NCBI GenBank assembly: GCA_041500225.1
Contig: JBGQLV010000008.1
Coordinates: 1-59,373, forward strand
DNA length: 59,373 nucleotides
Reading direction: 5' to 3'
From: 0-14-3-00-41-53 sp041500225
GTDB taxonomy: Bacteria; Nitrospirota; Thermodesulfovibrionia; Thermodesulfovibrionales; SM23-35
Shown here: positions 17,251-25,404 of the stretch, piece after piece
How positions within the stretch are numbered: position 1 is the stretch's first letter
Layout of the letters: the number at the start of each line of letters is the position of its first letter
Made by a program: the position numbers and the translations under genes
Notes under the pieces: model-generated
What the model was told of the DNA's origin: nothing
What the model saw: the letters and a program-made list of their open reading frames with translations, nothing else
Databases searched by the model: none

Positions 17251-18210
17251 ATGAAAATAGAAATTAATTTGATACAACAAATAAAATTTTCCATAACCCC
17301 GATAAATATCGGGACATCATCTCAAACAATTTATTTGAAAGATCAGAAAGGTATAGCATTAGTTGTAACCCTGTTGGCCCTTGTTTTAATTACTGCCCTG
17401 GTAGTCGAGTTTTCATACGGAGTCTATATCAGTACAAACAATCTTTATAATTGGAGGGATTCCCAGCGACTTTCTATAATGGCAAAGTCAGGTGTAAACG
17501 TATCAGCAAAATATTTATTAGATATTCTTGGTCGGTATTCTTATTCATATCCGGGTTCTATGGAATTGCCTGTCGAGAACCCTTTTGAGGATTTTAACGG
17601 TACGATAATAGTAAGGATTGAAGATGAAACTTCTAAATTTAACATCAATTCTATAGTCTATAAAAATGGAGATAAGAACAACGGCGCTTACATATCATTT
17701 AAGAGTCTCCTCAAAATCCTTTCTATAGATGAGAAGATTGCTGATAGGATTAAAGACTGGATCGATCCAGATAGTATTGCTGAACTCCCCGATTCCGAAG
17801 TTGGTGCAAAAAACTCTCCCCTCGTCACCGTTGATGAGATATTGTTAATAAATGGAATAAACAGGAAAGATTATGATAAATTATTGCCGTATATAACTGT
17901 TTATGGAACAACGGATAACCTTGTTATCAATATTAATGGTGCTGAAGCTCCTGTACTCAGGTGTCTTTCAGATGATATAGACGAGGAGACCTCAAAAAAA
18001 ATAATTAAATATAGAGAAACTAATCCCTTTGTGAATATTGGACAGGTTCATAATGTTGCAACATTTCAAACTAGAACAGGAGTGTCAGTAATATTTAAGG
18101 GAGAGAATTTTTCCATTAAATCTACTGCCGCATCAGGTGGTGTGAAAAGAATAATTGAGACAGTTCTTGATACATCTCAAGCGAAGATTAGATACTGGAA
18201 GGAATATTGA
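17251..18210 (+). CDS. gspK: Minor pseudopilin GspK
   Basis: GspK is the tip pseudopilin and the only one lacking Glu at +5. The processing site is KG|IALVVTLLALVLI (around nt 17350), followed by the two SAM-like GspK domains (DEKIADRIKDWIDPD and VTVDEILLINGI). The reading frame is open from 17092, but that part is the structured repeat. ATG 17251 or TTG 17335 are better starts, and neither has a clear ribosome binding site. The leader also carries the small palindrome CCCGATAAATATCGGG (17298-17313). The stop overlaps the gspL ATG. Confidence 0.9.
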   Translation: MKIEINLIQQIKFSITPINIGTSSQTIYLKDQKGIALVVTLLALVLITALVVEFSYGVYISTNNLYNWRDSQRLSIMAKSGVNVSAKYLLDILGRYSYSYPGSMELPVENPFEDFNGTIIVRIEDETSKFNINSIVYKNGDKNNGAYISFKSLLKILSIDEKIADRIKDWIDPDSIAELPDSEVGAKNSPLVTVDEILLINGINRKDYDKLLPYITVYGTTDNLVININGAEAPVLRCLSDDIDEETSKKIIKYRETNPFVNIGQVHNVATFQTRTGVSVIFKGENFSIKSTAASGGVKRIIETVLDTSQAKIRYWKEY

Positions 18211-19274
18211 TGAGTAAATCAATTTTTATTGACATAAAAGAAGGGGAATTAGACGCATACATATTTGAGGTCAAGCAGGGCAGATATGAAATAAAAGACA
18301 GTAAAAGGTACCCTCTATCTGATAGTTATAATTTTTCTATTGATGGGCTAACAGAGGATATAGAAAATGCCTATTTGAGTTTGCCCCTCGGCAGTCTTAA
18401 CTTCAGGGTCATTGATTTACCCTTTTCTGAAAAAGATAAGATACGGGAAGTTCTTCCATTTGAACTCGATGGGATGGTATTAGGTGGATCAGACAAGGTA
18501 GTATTTGATGTTATAGTCCTTGGTACGTCAGGCGATAAATATCAAGTGCTTGCAGTATATGTAGATAAAACTGTTATTAACAAAATCCTCGAAAAATTGA
18601 AACCATATAATTTAGATCCTGAGTTTATAACGTCCATAGAACTTAAGAGTATTCTTAAGGATTTTAGTTTAGCGAGACTTCTTACGCCAACAGGGTTAGA
18701 TAATGAGGACAGGGCGGCGCTTGCAGTTGAAGAGATAAAGAAGCCTACAATAAATTTAAGAAGAGACGAATTTTCTTATACTCGAGATATTGAAAAAACA
18801 AAAAAATCCCTGAAACTGACTGCAGTACTTGTGATATTACTTGCGCTCGTTCTGTCCGCAGACTTGTTGCTAAAGATCATATCTGCAAGGCAGGAGATAG
18901 CATCTTTGAAGAATGATATCCGGAAAACGTATCAGGGAATCTTTCCCGGAGAAAAAAACATACAGAACGAGCTTTATCAGCTTAAATCCCATATGAAGGA
19001 ATTAAAAAGTAAGGAGGAGTTTTTTGTTGGTGTTGACCCTCTCAACCTTCTTCTTAATCTTTCTCAGATTGATAAACAGGGTGTTGTTTTTAATGAGGTA
19101 ACAGTAGACAGGGGAAATTTAGCTTTGAAGGGCGAGGCGCCGTCTTTGAGTGATATTCAGAGAGTAAAGGGTAAGCTTGAAAGTCTTTTAGGTGAGGTAA
19201 ATATATCTGATTCAAAGTCTTCTGCACAGGGTAATATGCTGTTTACAATAACAGCAAAGGGAAAGAGGATTTGA
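18210..19274 (+). CDS. gspL: Type II secretion protein GspL
   Basis: GspL is the bitopic inner-membrane protein whose actin-like cytoplasmic domain recruits GspE. The cytoplasmic part (about 1-195) starts KSIFIDIKEGELDAYIF, with divergent actin-type beta strands. One membrane helix (about 200-222) follows, then a coiled coil (225-270) and a ferredoxin-like periplasmic domain. The length is 354 residues. The ATG at 18210 shares its A with the gspK stop. A TTG at 18207 is also in frame but less likely. Confidence 0.88.
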   Translation: MSKSIFIDIKEGELDAYIFEVKQGRYEIKDSKRYPLSDSYNFSIDGLTEDIENAYLSLPLGSLNFRVIDLPFSEKDKIREVLPFELDGMVLGGSDKVVFDVIVLGTSGDKYQVLAVYVDKTVINKILEKLKPYNLDPEFITSIELKSILKDFSLARLLTPTGLDNEDRAALAVEEIKKPTINLRRDEFSYTRDIEKTKKSLKLTAVLVILLALVLSADLLLKIISARQEIASLKNDIRKTYQGIFPGEKNIQNELYQLKSHMKELKSKEEFFVGVDPLNLLLNLSQIDKQGVVFNEVTVDRGNLALKGEAPSLSDIQRVKGKLESLLGEVNISDSKSSAQGNMLFTITAKGKRI

Positions 19275-19777
19275 GAGAATTGTTGAAGGATAAAAGATTT
19301 TTTTATGTTTTATCGGGGCTGATAGGTTTTATTGTTATCTTTGCCCTTACAGTAAACCTGCTTTTATCCGAAACAAGAGAACTGAAGCTGCTTAAAGAAC
19401 AGCGAAAAGAAATGCTAATGCTCAAGGATGAATTTTTATCTCTTAAACAAAAAATCGATGTTGTAGAAAGCAAAAAAAATCTGTCAAATGTGCAGGGTAT
19501 TATTCAGGCTGTAGATGAGGTTTTTTTGTCTATCGGGTTAAAGGATAGAGTTAAGACGGTTAAATCTACAGGCAAGAGGGATATTAAGGATGGATTTGAA
19601 GAGGAGGCTGAACTTCAGATAGAAAAAGTAAGCATGAATGAGATGGTAAATATTTTTCACAAAATCGAGAATGCACCAATGGTTCTTAGTATTAAAAAGG
19701 CTGCAATAAAAAAATCTTTTGAAAACCCGGAACTCCTGAATATTACCCTAACCCTTTCTTTTTTGAAAACGAAGTGA
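19271..19777 (+). CDS. gspM: Type II secretion protein GspM
   Basis: The 168-residue protein has a short basic N-terminus, one membrane helix (about 12-32), a coiled-coil segment (35-65) and a C-terminal ferredoxin-like domain, matching GspM, the partner of GspL. The likely start is TTG overlapping the gspL stop (TTGA). Sequence identity to named GspM cannot be judged by eye; the call rests on architecture and order. Confidence 0.82.
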   Translation: MRELLKDKRFFYVLSGLIGFIVIFALTVNLLLSETRELKLLKEQRKEMLMLKDEFLSLKQKIDVVESKKNLSNVQGIIQAVDEVFLSIGLKDRVKTVKSTGKRDIKDGFEEEAELQIEKVSMNEMVNIFHKIENAPMVLSIKKAAIKKSFENPELLNITLTLSFLKTK

Positions 19778-20547
19778 AAAAAATCCTTATTGCCCTGACT
19801 GCAATCCCGGTTATTTTCTGGGGGATATGGATAGTATTTCCGAAAACCTCAATACAATCCATCATGGAGGGTTCAATAAATAGTGATAAGCTTGGGGTGG
19901 AAGTTAAAGGGCTTAAAAAGGGCTTATTTTATAATTTGACTATTGACAGATTAACACTGAAAAGCTCCGGAGACGAGCAGGTCTCTTTAAATAATATTTA
20001 TGGTCGTATAAATCCATTGAGTTTTATAATGTTACGGTTGAGTATATCCTTTGACGGAGGTATAGGTGGAGGGAACTTTTCGGGGCACACAAATCTTACA
20101 AAGAACAAGATGCAGATAGGGCTTGATATTAACAAGGCTAATATAGCTGAGATACCTTTGTTTAAACTCATCGGTATACAAGGTACCGGAACCGTTTCAG
20201 GAAGATTTACTATGTTAGATGATACAGGACATGTTGAGTTTGTTACTAAGGATTCAAGCTTTGAGCCGGCGGTTTTTTCAGGGGTTAATGTCCCTCTGAA
20301 TTTTTTTAATAGCATAAGAGGTTCTCTGGACATAAAAGGAGATATAATAAATGTTGTTTCTATTGCCTTTGAAGGGAAAGATATCTACGCGCGACTGAAA
20401 GGTGTTGTAAAAGATGCTGTTATGGACCTCAATATGGAATTAATGCCGGGCATGTCTTTTATTGAAAACCCATTATTTCTTGCCGGGCTTGAAAAGTATA
20501 AAATTTCACCGGGATATTATGTAATTCCTTTAAAGGGAAATCTATGA
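19774..20547 (+). CDS. gspN: Type II secretion protein GspN
   Basis: The 257-residue protein has one N-terminal membrane helix (about 3-20) and an all-beta periplasmic domain resembling AsmA/GspN barrels (LTIDRLTLKSSGDEQVSLNN, GTVSGRFTML). GTG is the start, overlapping the gspM stop. It is the last gene of the operon; the next gene converges on it. GspN is present only in some type II systems and its role is unclear. Confidence 0.8.
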   Translation: MKKILIALTAIPVIFWGIWIVFPKTSIQSIMEGSINSDKLGVEVKGLKKGLFYNLTIDRLTLKSSGDEQVSLNNIYGRINPLSFIMLRLSISFDGGIGGGNFSGHTNLTKNKMQIGLDINKANIAEIPLFKLIGIQGTGTVSGRFTMLDDTGHVEFVTKDSSFEPAVFSGVNVPLNFFNSIRGSLDIKGDIINVVSIAFEGKDIYARLKGVVKDAVMDLNMELMPGMSFIENPLFLAGLEKYKISPGYYVIPLKGNL

Positions 20548-20580
20548 ATCTGAATTCAGAGTAATATCAGAAAAGATATC

Positions 20581-21132
20581 TTATTCAGATAGCTTTTTCT
20601 CTTCTTCTGCTGGTAGTATTATAATTTTTTGTCCTTTTGAGTCTGTCGTAACCTTACCAGGCTTTTTCAGCATTTTGTGCATGTTTGTACCTACATTAAC
20701 AGGTACAGCGCTGGTACGAACCATTGTATTCCCTCCGAAGATTCCAGTAACAAAGACATTCAGATATAGTATGCCTTCTGTTTGAGGGACTACGGTTACA
20801 GTTTCAGAAAAGGTGGAATTCCTGGGCTGGATCCCATAATCTACCTTATATCTTCCTGATGTCAGCTTCAAACCTTCTCCTGCGGTAAGCTCAATTTTTA
20901 ATCCATCTGCATCGGAAAGTGTTCTGAACTCTACTTTAACTGTTACATTTTCCCCAACAGTAGTTTTTTCAGGGACAGTATAGGAGATTGAAATGGGTGC
21001 TGTTGGTTTGCCTGACCGTGAGACTTCACTGCTAATTACTTTAGCGGATTTGTCAGAGCATGCAATCAGCCCTGAAAAGATTAAACTTGCTATAAGAGTA
21101 ATACACAGTCTTTTAAATCTATAAATATTCAT
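20581..21132 (-). CDS. Small secreted lipoprotein, beta-sandwich
   Basis: The signal peptide ends with lipobox LIAC (Cys25). The 183-residue protein then has one beta-sandwich domain of the type that senses or binds at cell surfaces (PISISYTVPEKTTVGENVTV, then GEGLKLTSGRYKVDYG). A Lys/Glu-rich tail follows. It lies 38 bases downstream of the metallopeptidase gene on the same strand, so the two are probably cotranscribed. No specific family was recognised. Confidence 0.7.
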   Translation of the reverse strand: MNIYRFKRLCITLIASLIFSGLIACSDKSAKVISSEVSRSGKPTAPISISYTVPEKTTVGENVTVKVEFRTLSDADGLKIELTAGEGLKLTSGRYKVDYGIQPRNSTFSETVTVVPQTEGILYLNVFVTGIFGGNTMVRTSAVPVNVGTNMHKMLKKPGKVTTDSKGQKIIILPAEEEKKLSE

Positions 21133-21170
21133 AGTTTTATCCTCCTTAAATTTTGACTTTCAAATTAAAA

Positions 21171-22814
21171 TTAGTTAAGAGATACATCAAAACACTCTTT
21201 TGTTGTATAAAAACTATTAACATGCCCCCACTCGTAAATTTCTCCAACATAATACCCTGGTGTCAGGTTTACTGTCAGTGTTTCGGTAACACCATTATCA
21301 CCGTTATCCGCTGACCCAACCGTTAACCCCTGCGAATATAGATTTATTACCGGGTTACCATTTACATCAGGTACTGCAGTTATACTATAACTACCCGATG
21401 AAGTTATCGCAAAATAGAAAAATCTTCTATTCATAAGCTTGTTATAATTTCCGAATTGTCCATCTCCGCACAACTGTACTGCGGGATTTCCATATGTCAG
21501 TTTTGTATATACAGGGAGTGACTTTGGATTTCCTCCGTCATTTGTTTCGGTCCCTGTGCTATCCCATTCATCAATAGCTGTCGTGGTAATATTTTCATTT
21601 TCTAATAGTTTGTTTATCCCGGCCAGCACAGTTGAGTTACCCGAATAATTATTCTTTAAGAATGAAGTAAATGAAAATATGGTTGTGAAAGATTCGGCAT
21701 TTTTTTGCTCATTGACCAGCACATCATAAATCGGAGAAAATCCTAATGATATTGTATCAACTCCGTCATCAGTGCTGTCATAGAGGTCATAGAGGATGCT
21801 CTGGACCGATTCCTCACTGAACCACCCAACGGAAACAGTATCAGAATTGTTGTTTTCTAAATCCATAAACACGCCAGTGGTACGCTGAGAGAAGCCACTG
21901 GTATCTACATAGTAAGGGTCATCAGTAGCCATACCCGAAAAGGCATTGCTAAAGCCCTCGCTAAATGCAACCCTGGGGTCGAGTTTATCACCTGATGAGT
22001 GATCCCCTCCAATTGAATCACTTCGTGAGAATCTATCCTCAAAATAATGTCCCCATTCATGCGCTATAACATGGTCGTCATATTCATCAGTATCATTACC
22101 TTCAGCACCCAGGATGTAGATCTGCTTTTCTATGGGGTCATAATAAGTGGTGCCTATTTGTCCTGATGTCTCATCCCCCTCAGTAGGTACATTGTTAACA
22201 CTCCAATTAATCAATAATTGAGGCATTGTAACTGTGGGATCTGCTGTAATTATTTTCTGAACTGCTTTATATACCGTATCAAGAATGACAAATGGAGCGG
22301 CTACCCTGGAGGAACTATACGATGAACCTCCCCACCCAGAATGGGCATTCAAATTTTTGTCAGTTATATTAGCTGTACCGGAATTAAAAGAGGCATTATC
22401 CATTACATAAAGTGCCTTACTATTGGTATTGTCAACAACCTGAAAGTCCCATGATTGTATCCCGGTTTTTAGCATCTGTGCCTTTACCCTGATGATAATA
22501 TCCGTATTGACAGGGACTGAAACTGTATAATTTCCTGAACTGTCAGTAGTTGTAGAGTCTAATATGCCAGAATCTGATGCTCTGATTGCTTCTACTACAA
22601 CTCCACGAGCAGGTTTTTGTGTTATGCTTGAATAATCAAGGCCAGATGTTTGAGTAGCAGGCACGAAGTCAAATGTAATTTTCCCGGATATTGATATATA
22701 ACTTATTCTGTTTCCGCCTCCTCCTCCGCCTCCTCCACAACCAGCGAAGAGAAGTAAGACTAAGCAAGCTGTAACCATTAAAAAGCTCTTAGCTCTGAAG
22801 TCCCTTATCTTCAT
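21171..22814 (-). CDS. Putative secreted zinc metallopeptidase lipoprotein
   Basis: The 547-residue protein has a lipobox LLFAGC (Cys26) followed by a Gly run. A carboxypeptidase-regulatory-like beta domain covers about 40-130 (KPARGVVVEAIRASDSG). The catalytic-like centre is HEWGHYFED (about 250-258), an HExxH zinc motif with a possible third ligand in AFSEGFSNAF about 30 residues later, which is the gluzincin pattern. The C-terminal 110 residues resemble a PPC-type beta domain. It is a plausible cargo of the adjacent type II system. Catalytic activity is inferred from the motif only. Confidence 0.75.
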   Translation of the reverse strand: MKIRDFRAKSFLMVTACLVLLLFAGCGGGGGGGGNRISYISISGKITFDFVPATQTSGLDYSSITQKPARGVVVEAIRASDSGILDSTTTDSSGNYTVSVPVNTDIIIRVKAQMLKTGIQSWDFQVVDNTNSKALYVMDNASFNSGTANITDKNLNAHSGWGGSSYSSSRVAAPFVILDTVYKAVQKIITADPTVTMPQLLINWSVNNVPTEGDETSGQIGTTYYDPIEKQIYILGAEGNDTDEYDDHVIAHEWGHYFEDRFSRSDSIGGDHSSGDKLDPRVAFSEGFSNAFSGMATDDPYYVDTSGFSQRTTGVFMDLENNNSDTVSVGWFSEESVQSILYDLYDSTDDGVDTISLGFSPIYDVLVNEQKNAESFTTIFSFTSFLKNNYSGNSTVLAGINKLLENENITTTAIDEWDSTGTETNDGGNPKSLPVYTKLTYGNPAVQLCGDGQFGNYNKLMNRRFFYFAITSSGSYSITAVPDVNGNPVINLYSQGLTVGSADNGDNGVTETLTVNLTPGYYVGEIYEWGHVNSFYTTKECFDVSLN

Positions 22815-23069
22815 CTCATCACCCCCCTATATTTTAGTAAAAAAATTACCGTTTCACAAAACTGCCTAAATTCTCCTCAGCAAAAATACGACATTCCCAG
22901 TTTTCAATTTATAAATCGTGAAGAATTCCAGAACGTTTTTCTAAAATTATTCCCTCTTTATAAGGGTACTGTCAAGTCTTCGTTTTGAGTGGGGAGTGCT
23001 TTGGATCTTCAAGGCAGGGGTCTTTTTTCCTGGAAAGGTTGCGGAATCGCTGTTTGTCAATGGTATTAA

Positions 23070-23098
23070 TTGACATAAAAACAACAAAACGCTACAAT
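23070..23098 (+). promoter_or_regulatory. Consensus promoter upstream of the HEPN remnant and aroC
   Basis: TTGACA (23070-23075) and TACAAT (23093-23098) are spaced by 17 bases. The predicted start (about 23105) coincides with the ATG at 23106 of the small ORF and leaves aroC with a leader of about 110 bases. The rest of the gap 22815-23069 shows no gene. Confidence 0.65.
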
Positions 23099-23105
23099 TA
23101 GTTAA

Positions 23106-23210
23106 ATGCCACGCAGGGTTGAAGATTGGCTCAAACAGGCAGAAAGAGACTCAAATCACGCAAGATTTTCAAATAAAGAAAAAACGATTAGATCATTTTG
23201 GGGTGATTAA
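23106..23210 (+). pseudogene. HEPN-domain N-terminal remnant or aroC leader peptide (34 aa)
   Basis: The ORF begins MPRRVEDWLKQAERDSNHAR, which matches the usual start of HEPN-domain proteins, but it stops after 34 codons (ending FWGD) instead of about 130. Its last codons overlap the likely aroC ribosome binding site GGGGTGAT, and the aroC ATG is six bases past its stop. It may be a decayed HEPN gene now serving as a translated leader. A complete HEPN protein is excluded by the length. Confidence 0.55.
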
Positions 23211-23215
23211 CTAAC

Positions 23216-24520
23216 ATGACAGTTTTAAGATATATAACAGCAGGTGAATCGCATGGGAAGGCCCTGATAGGAATCCTTGAGGGGATTCCTTCAGGGCTTT
23301 CTATTTCTGTCGAAGATATTGACAGAGACTTAAAAAGAAGGCAGGGAGGCCATGGCCGCGGGGGCCGGATGAAGATAGAGTCTGACCATGCTGAGATCCT
23401 ATCAGGTGTGAGATGGGGAAAGACCATAGGCTCTCCAATTACTCTTCTCATTGAAAATAAGGACTGGGCCAATTGGCAGGAGGTAATGAGTTCTGATAAT
23501 CCCCCTATACCCCCCTTTAGTAAAGGGGGGAAGGGGGGATTTGTCACACGTCCTCGGCCAGGACATGCTGACTTAGCAGGTGCAATAAAATACGACAGCC
23601 ACGATATAAGAAATATCCTTGAACGTTCAAGTGCAAGAGAGACGGCTATGCGGGTTGCATTGGGTTCAATAGCAAAAAAGTTTTTATCTGAATTTAATAT
23701 TAAGGTTGGAAGCCATGTTATACAAATAGGCAAAATTTGCTCTCAGCAGTCAGCAGTCAGCACCCCCTCCCTAACCCTCCCCCCTCGAGGGGGAGGGAAG
23801 GGGTGGGGGGGAGCCTCACGCCTCACGCCTCATGATTTGTTATCTCTTTTTGAAAAGGCTGAGAAGTCTCCTGTCAGATGTCCGGATGAAGAAGCATCAA
23901 AAAAGATGGTTAAGCTGATAGACAAGGCTGTTAGAGAAGGCAATTCCCTCGGAGGTATATTTGAAGTTTTTGTAATCGGTGTTCCTGTTGGTCTCGGCAG
24001 TCATATCCAGTGGGACAGACGGCTTGACGGACGGCTCGCACAAGCATTAATGAGTATTCAGGCGATAAAAGGGGTCGAGGTTGGTCTTGGTTTTGAGATG
24101 AGCGGGAGATTTGGGTCAGAGGTAATGGATGAAATATTTTATGCACCCTCTCCCTCACCCTCCCCCCTCGAGGGGAAGGGAAGGGTGGGGGGGCCTCCTG
24201 GTTTTTATAGAAAAACAAATTATGCAGGTGGTATTGAAGGTGGGATGACAAACGGAATGGCGATAATCCTGAGGGCCGCAATGAAACCAATACCGACACA
24301 AAGAAAGCCACTCCAATCAGTTGATATCATTACGAAAGAGACTGTAAAAGCAGCATATGAACGCTCCGATATCTGCGCTGTGCCTGCCGCAGGTCTTATA
24401 GGAGAGGCAATGGTTGCCCTGACTATTGCAGATGCCTTTCTCGAGAAATTCGGCGGAGACAGCTTAGCCGAAGTAAAACGCAATTACAATTCGTATATTG
24501 AGTATATAAAGAAGTTTTAA
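23216..24520 (+). CDS. aroC: Chorismate synthase with three repeat insertions
   Basis: AroC converts EPSP to chorismate with reduced FMN, the last step of the shikimate pathway. The 434-residue protein is longer than the usual 360-390. Core motifs are present: GESHGKALIGILEGIPSGL (12-30), RRQGGHGRGGRMKIE (about 42-56), RPRPGHADLAGAIKY, NILERSSARETA, and GSHIQWDRRLDGR with AIKGVEVG. Three non-homologous stretches interrupt it in surface-loop positions: about 95-108, 182-202 and 308-325. Each is encoded by a hairpin repeat. The conserved residues on either side are intact, so the enzyme is probably functional. Confidence 0.95.
   Translation: MTVLRYITAGESHGKALIGILEGIPSGLSISVEDIDRDLKRRQGGHGRGGRMKIESDHAEILSGVRWGKTIGSPITLLIENKDWANWQEVMSSDNPPIPPFSKGGKGGFVTRPRPGHADLAGAIKYDSHDIRNILERSSARETAMRVALGSIAKKFLSEFNIKVGSHVIQIGKICSQQSAVSTPSLTLPPRGGGKGWGGASRLTPHDLLSLFEKAEKSPVRCPDEEASKKMVKLIDKAVREGNSLGGIFEVFVIGVPVGLGSHIQWDRRLDGRLAQALMSIQAIKGVEVGLGFEMSGRFGSEVMDEIFYAPSPSPSPLEGKGRVGGPPGFYRKTNYAGGIEGGMTNGMAIILRAAMKPIPTQRKPLQSVDIITKETVKAAYERSDICAVPAAGLIGEAMVALTIADAFLEKFGGDSLAEVKRNYNSYIEYIKKF
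23498..23541 (+). repeat. Type A hairpin repeat inside aroC (insertion 1)
   Basis: AATCCCCCT at the left pairs with GGGGGATT at the right, and CCCCCCTTTA with TAAAGGGGGG in the centre. It is translated NPPIPPFSKGGKGGF, the same frame as the pilP copy (LPSPLFKKEG). Confidence 0.85.
23761..23812 (+). repeat. Type B hairpin repeat inside aroC (insertion 2)
   Basis: CACCCCCTCCCT... pairs with ...AGGGAAGGGGTG around the palindrome CCCCCTCGAGGGGG. It is flanked by short tandem repeats (CAGCAGTCAGCAGTCAG before; CCTCACGCCTCACGCCTCA after). It is translated PSLTLPPRGGGKGWGG. Confidence 0.85.
24144..24193 (+). repeat. Type B hairpin repeat inside aroC (insertion 3)
   Basis: CACCCTCTCCCT and CCCTCCCCCCTC on the left pair with GAGGGGAAGGG and AAGGGTGGGGG on the right. 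It is translated PSPSPSPLEGKGRVGG, the same frame as insertion 2 and the gspJ copy. Confidence 0.85.
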
Positions 24521-24666
24521 GTATAGGCAATTCTCTCTTTAATCCTCAGAAATGATATTTGATGTAATTTATTAAAATAGACTTATTTAAAATATGTTTT
24601 CCCACTTTCTTCAGTTCTTTGAATAAATGAGATAGAAAGTTCTGTCCTGCGGGTTCAAGTTTACAA

Positions 24667-24704
24667 CCATACTTGTCCAAAATAAATTTTTTGGACAAGT
24701 ATGG
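24667..24704. repeat. Perfect inverted repeat in the aroC downstream gap
   Basis: CCATACTTGTCCAAAA (24667-24682) and TTTTGGACAAGTATGG (24689-24704) are exact inverse complements with a six-base loop. It may end aroC transcription on either strand or be a mobile palindrome. There is no second copy in the window. Confidence 0.6.
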
Positions 24705-24745
24705 AAATTAGAAGGGAGGGCATAATAGCATGTTGTTTCTAAGTC

Positions 24746-24771
24746 GTCATTCCTGCGAAAGCGGGAATGAC
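24746..24771. repeat. Type C palindromic repeat (GTCATTCC family)
   Basis: GTCATTCCTGCGAAAGCGGGAATGAC forms a near-perfect hairpin (first 20 bases GTCATTCCTGCGAAAGCGGG). Related copies are at 47075-47164, 47221-47279 and 54928-54992. The rest of 24521-24866 holds no gene. Confidence 0.7.
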
Positions 24772-24866
24772 CGGAATTGTGAGTTGTTTTGGTTCTACTG
24801 TATTTAGAATTCTACCTTAGAAATCTATAATGTTAAAGCAATGTTCTGTGGTATAATTTTTTATAA

Positions 24867-25121
24867 GTGAATAGACAAAAGACAAGACGGATCAATGAAA
24901 AGAAATTTACAGGATGGGAAGATTTACCCAATGGCGGTAGAAGATATTATCTTGAGATAAAAGGAAGACACGGGTGGAAGGCAAGGTATGTTAAGGAAGT
25001 AAATGATAATGAGGAGACTGTAAAGTTCTACCAAGAGGTCTATGATAGCAAGGGAAACTTAATAGAAATCCATGAAAAGTTTCCTGTGGATAAAGGCCAC
25101 AGAAGATTAAAGGAGGAATAG
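24867..25121 (+). CDS. Conserved hypothetical small basic protein, first of a pair
   Basis: The 84-residue protein is rich in Lys, Arg and Glu. It reads GWEDLPNGGRRYYLEIKGRHGW and later IHEKFPVDKGHRRLKEE, so it is likely a small single beta-domain. The GTG start at 24867 lacks a ribosome binding site, while TATAAT at 24852-24857 places transcription start within a few bases of it, so a leaderless message is possible. It is followed two bases later by another small gene. The two-gene pattern resembles toxin-antitoxin modules, but no toxin motif was seen. Confidence 0.65.
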   Translation: MNRQKTRRINEKKFTGWEDLPNGGRRYYLEIKGRHGWKARYVKEVNDNEETVKFYQEVYDSKGNLIEIHEKFPVDKGHRRLKEE

Positions 25122-25123
25122 CA

Positions 25124-25387
25124 ATGCTTGTAACAAGGAAAAAACTTGTGGATATGCTTCTTAAATATATAAACAGAACAATAGACTTATCAAACCTTGT
25201 AGATTGGTCAGAAGAAATGATACGAGAAGCCGATTTTGAGAATGGTAATTTTGAGCTTATAAGAGATATCCTTGCTCGAATCGGTCTTGCAGATGTCCGT
25301 GAATTTGGTCTTACATGGGATGATTGTTATGGCTACCTTCATAAGCTTGGTTATGATATAAAAGTGGAACTTTTAGAAGTCAAATAA
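25124..25387 (+). CDS. Conserved hypothetical small protein, second of a pair
   Basis: The 87-residue acidic, mostly helical protein includes TIDLSNLVDWSEEM and IRDILARIGLADVREFGLTWDD. The ribosome binding site AGGAGG overlaps the end of the preceding gene. It has no transmembrane segment and no recognised catalytic motif. The opposite charge of the two proteins suggests that they interact. It ends 18 bases from the converging aspS stop. Confidence 0.65.
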   Translation: MLVTRKKLVDMLLKYINRTIDLSNLVDWSEEMIREADFENGNFELIRDILARIGLADVREFGLTWDDCYGYLHKLGYDIKVELLEVK

Positions 25388-25404
25388 ATTTCTATCTTTC
25401 ACTT

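Noticed and set aside
20548..20580. A terminator between gspN and the converging lipoprotein gene
   Set aside because: Only short weak palindromes (CTGAATTCAG) are present, with no T-run.
24144..24193. Insertions in aroC as sequencing or assembly errors
   Set aside because: All three keep the frame, have no stop, and match the repeat class found in other genes and gaps.
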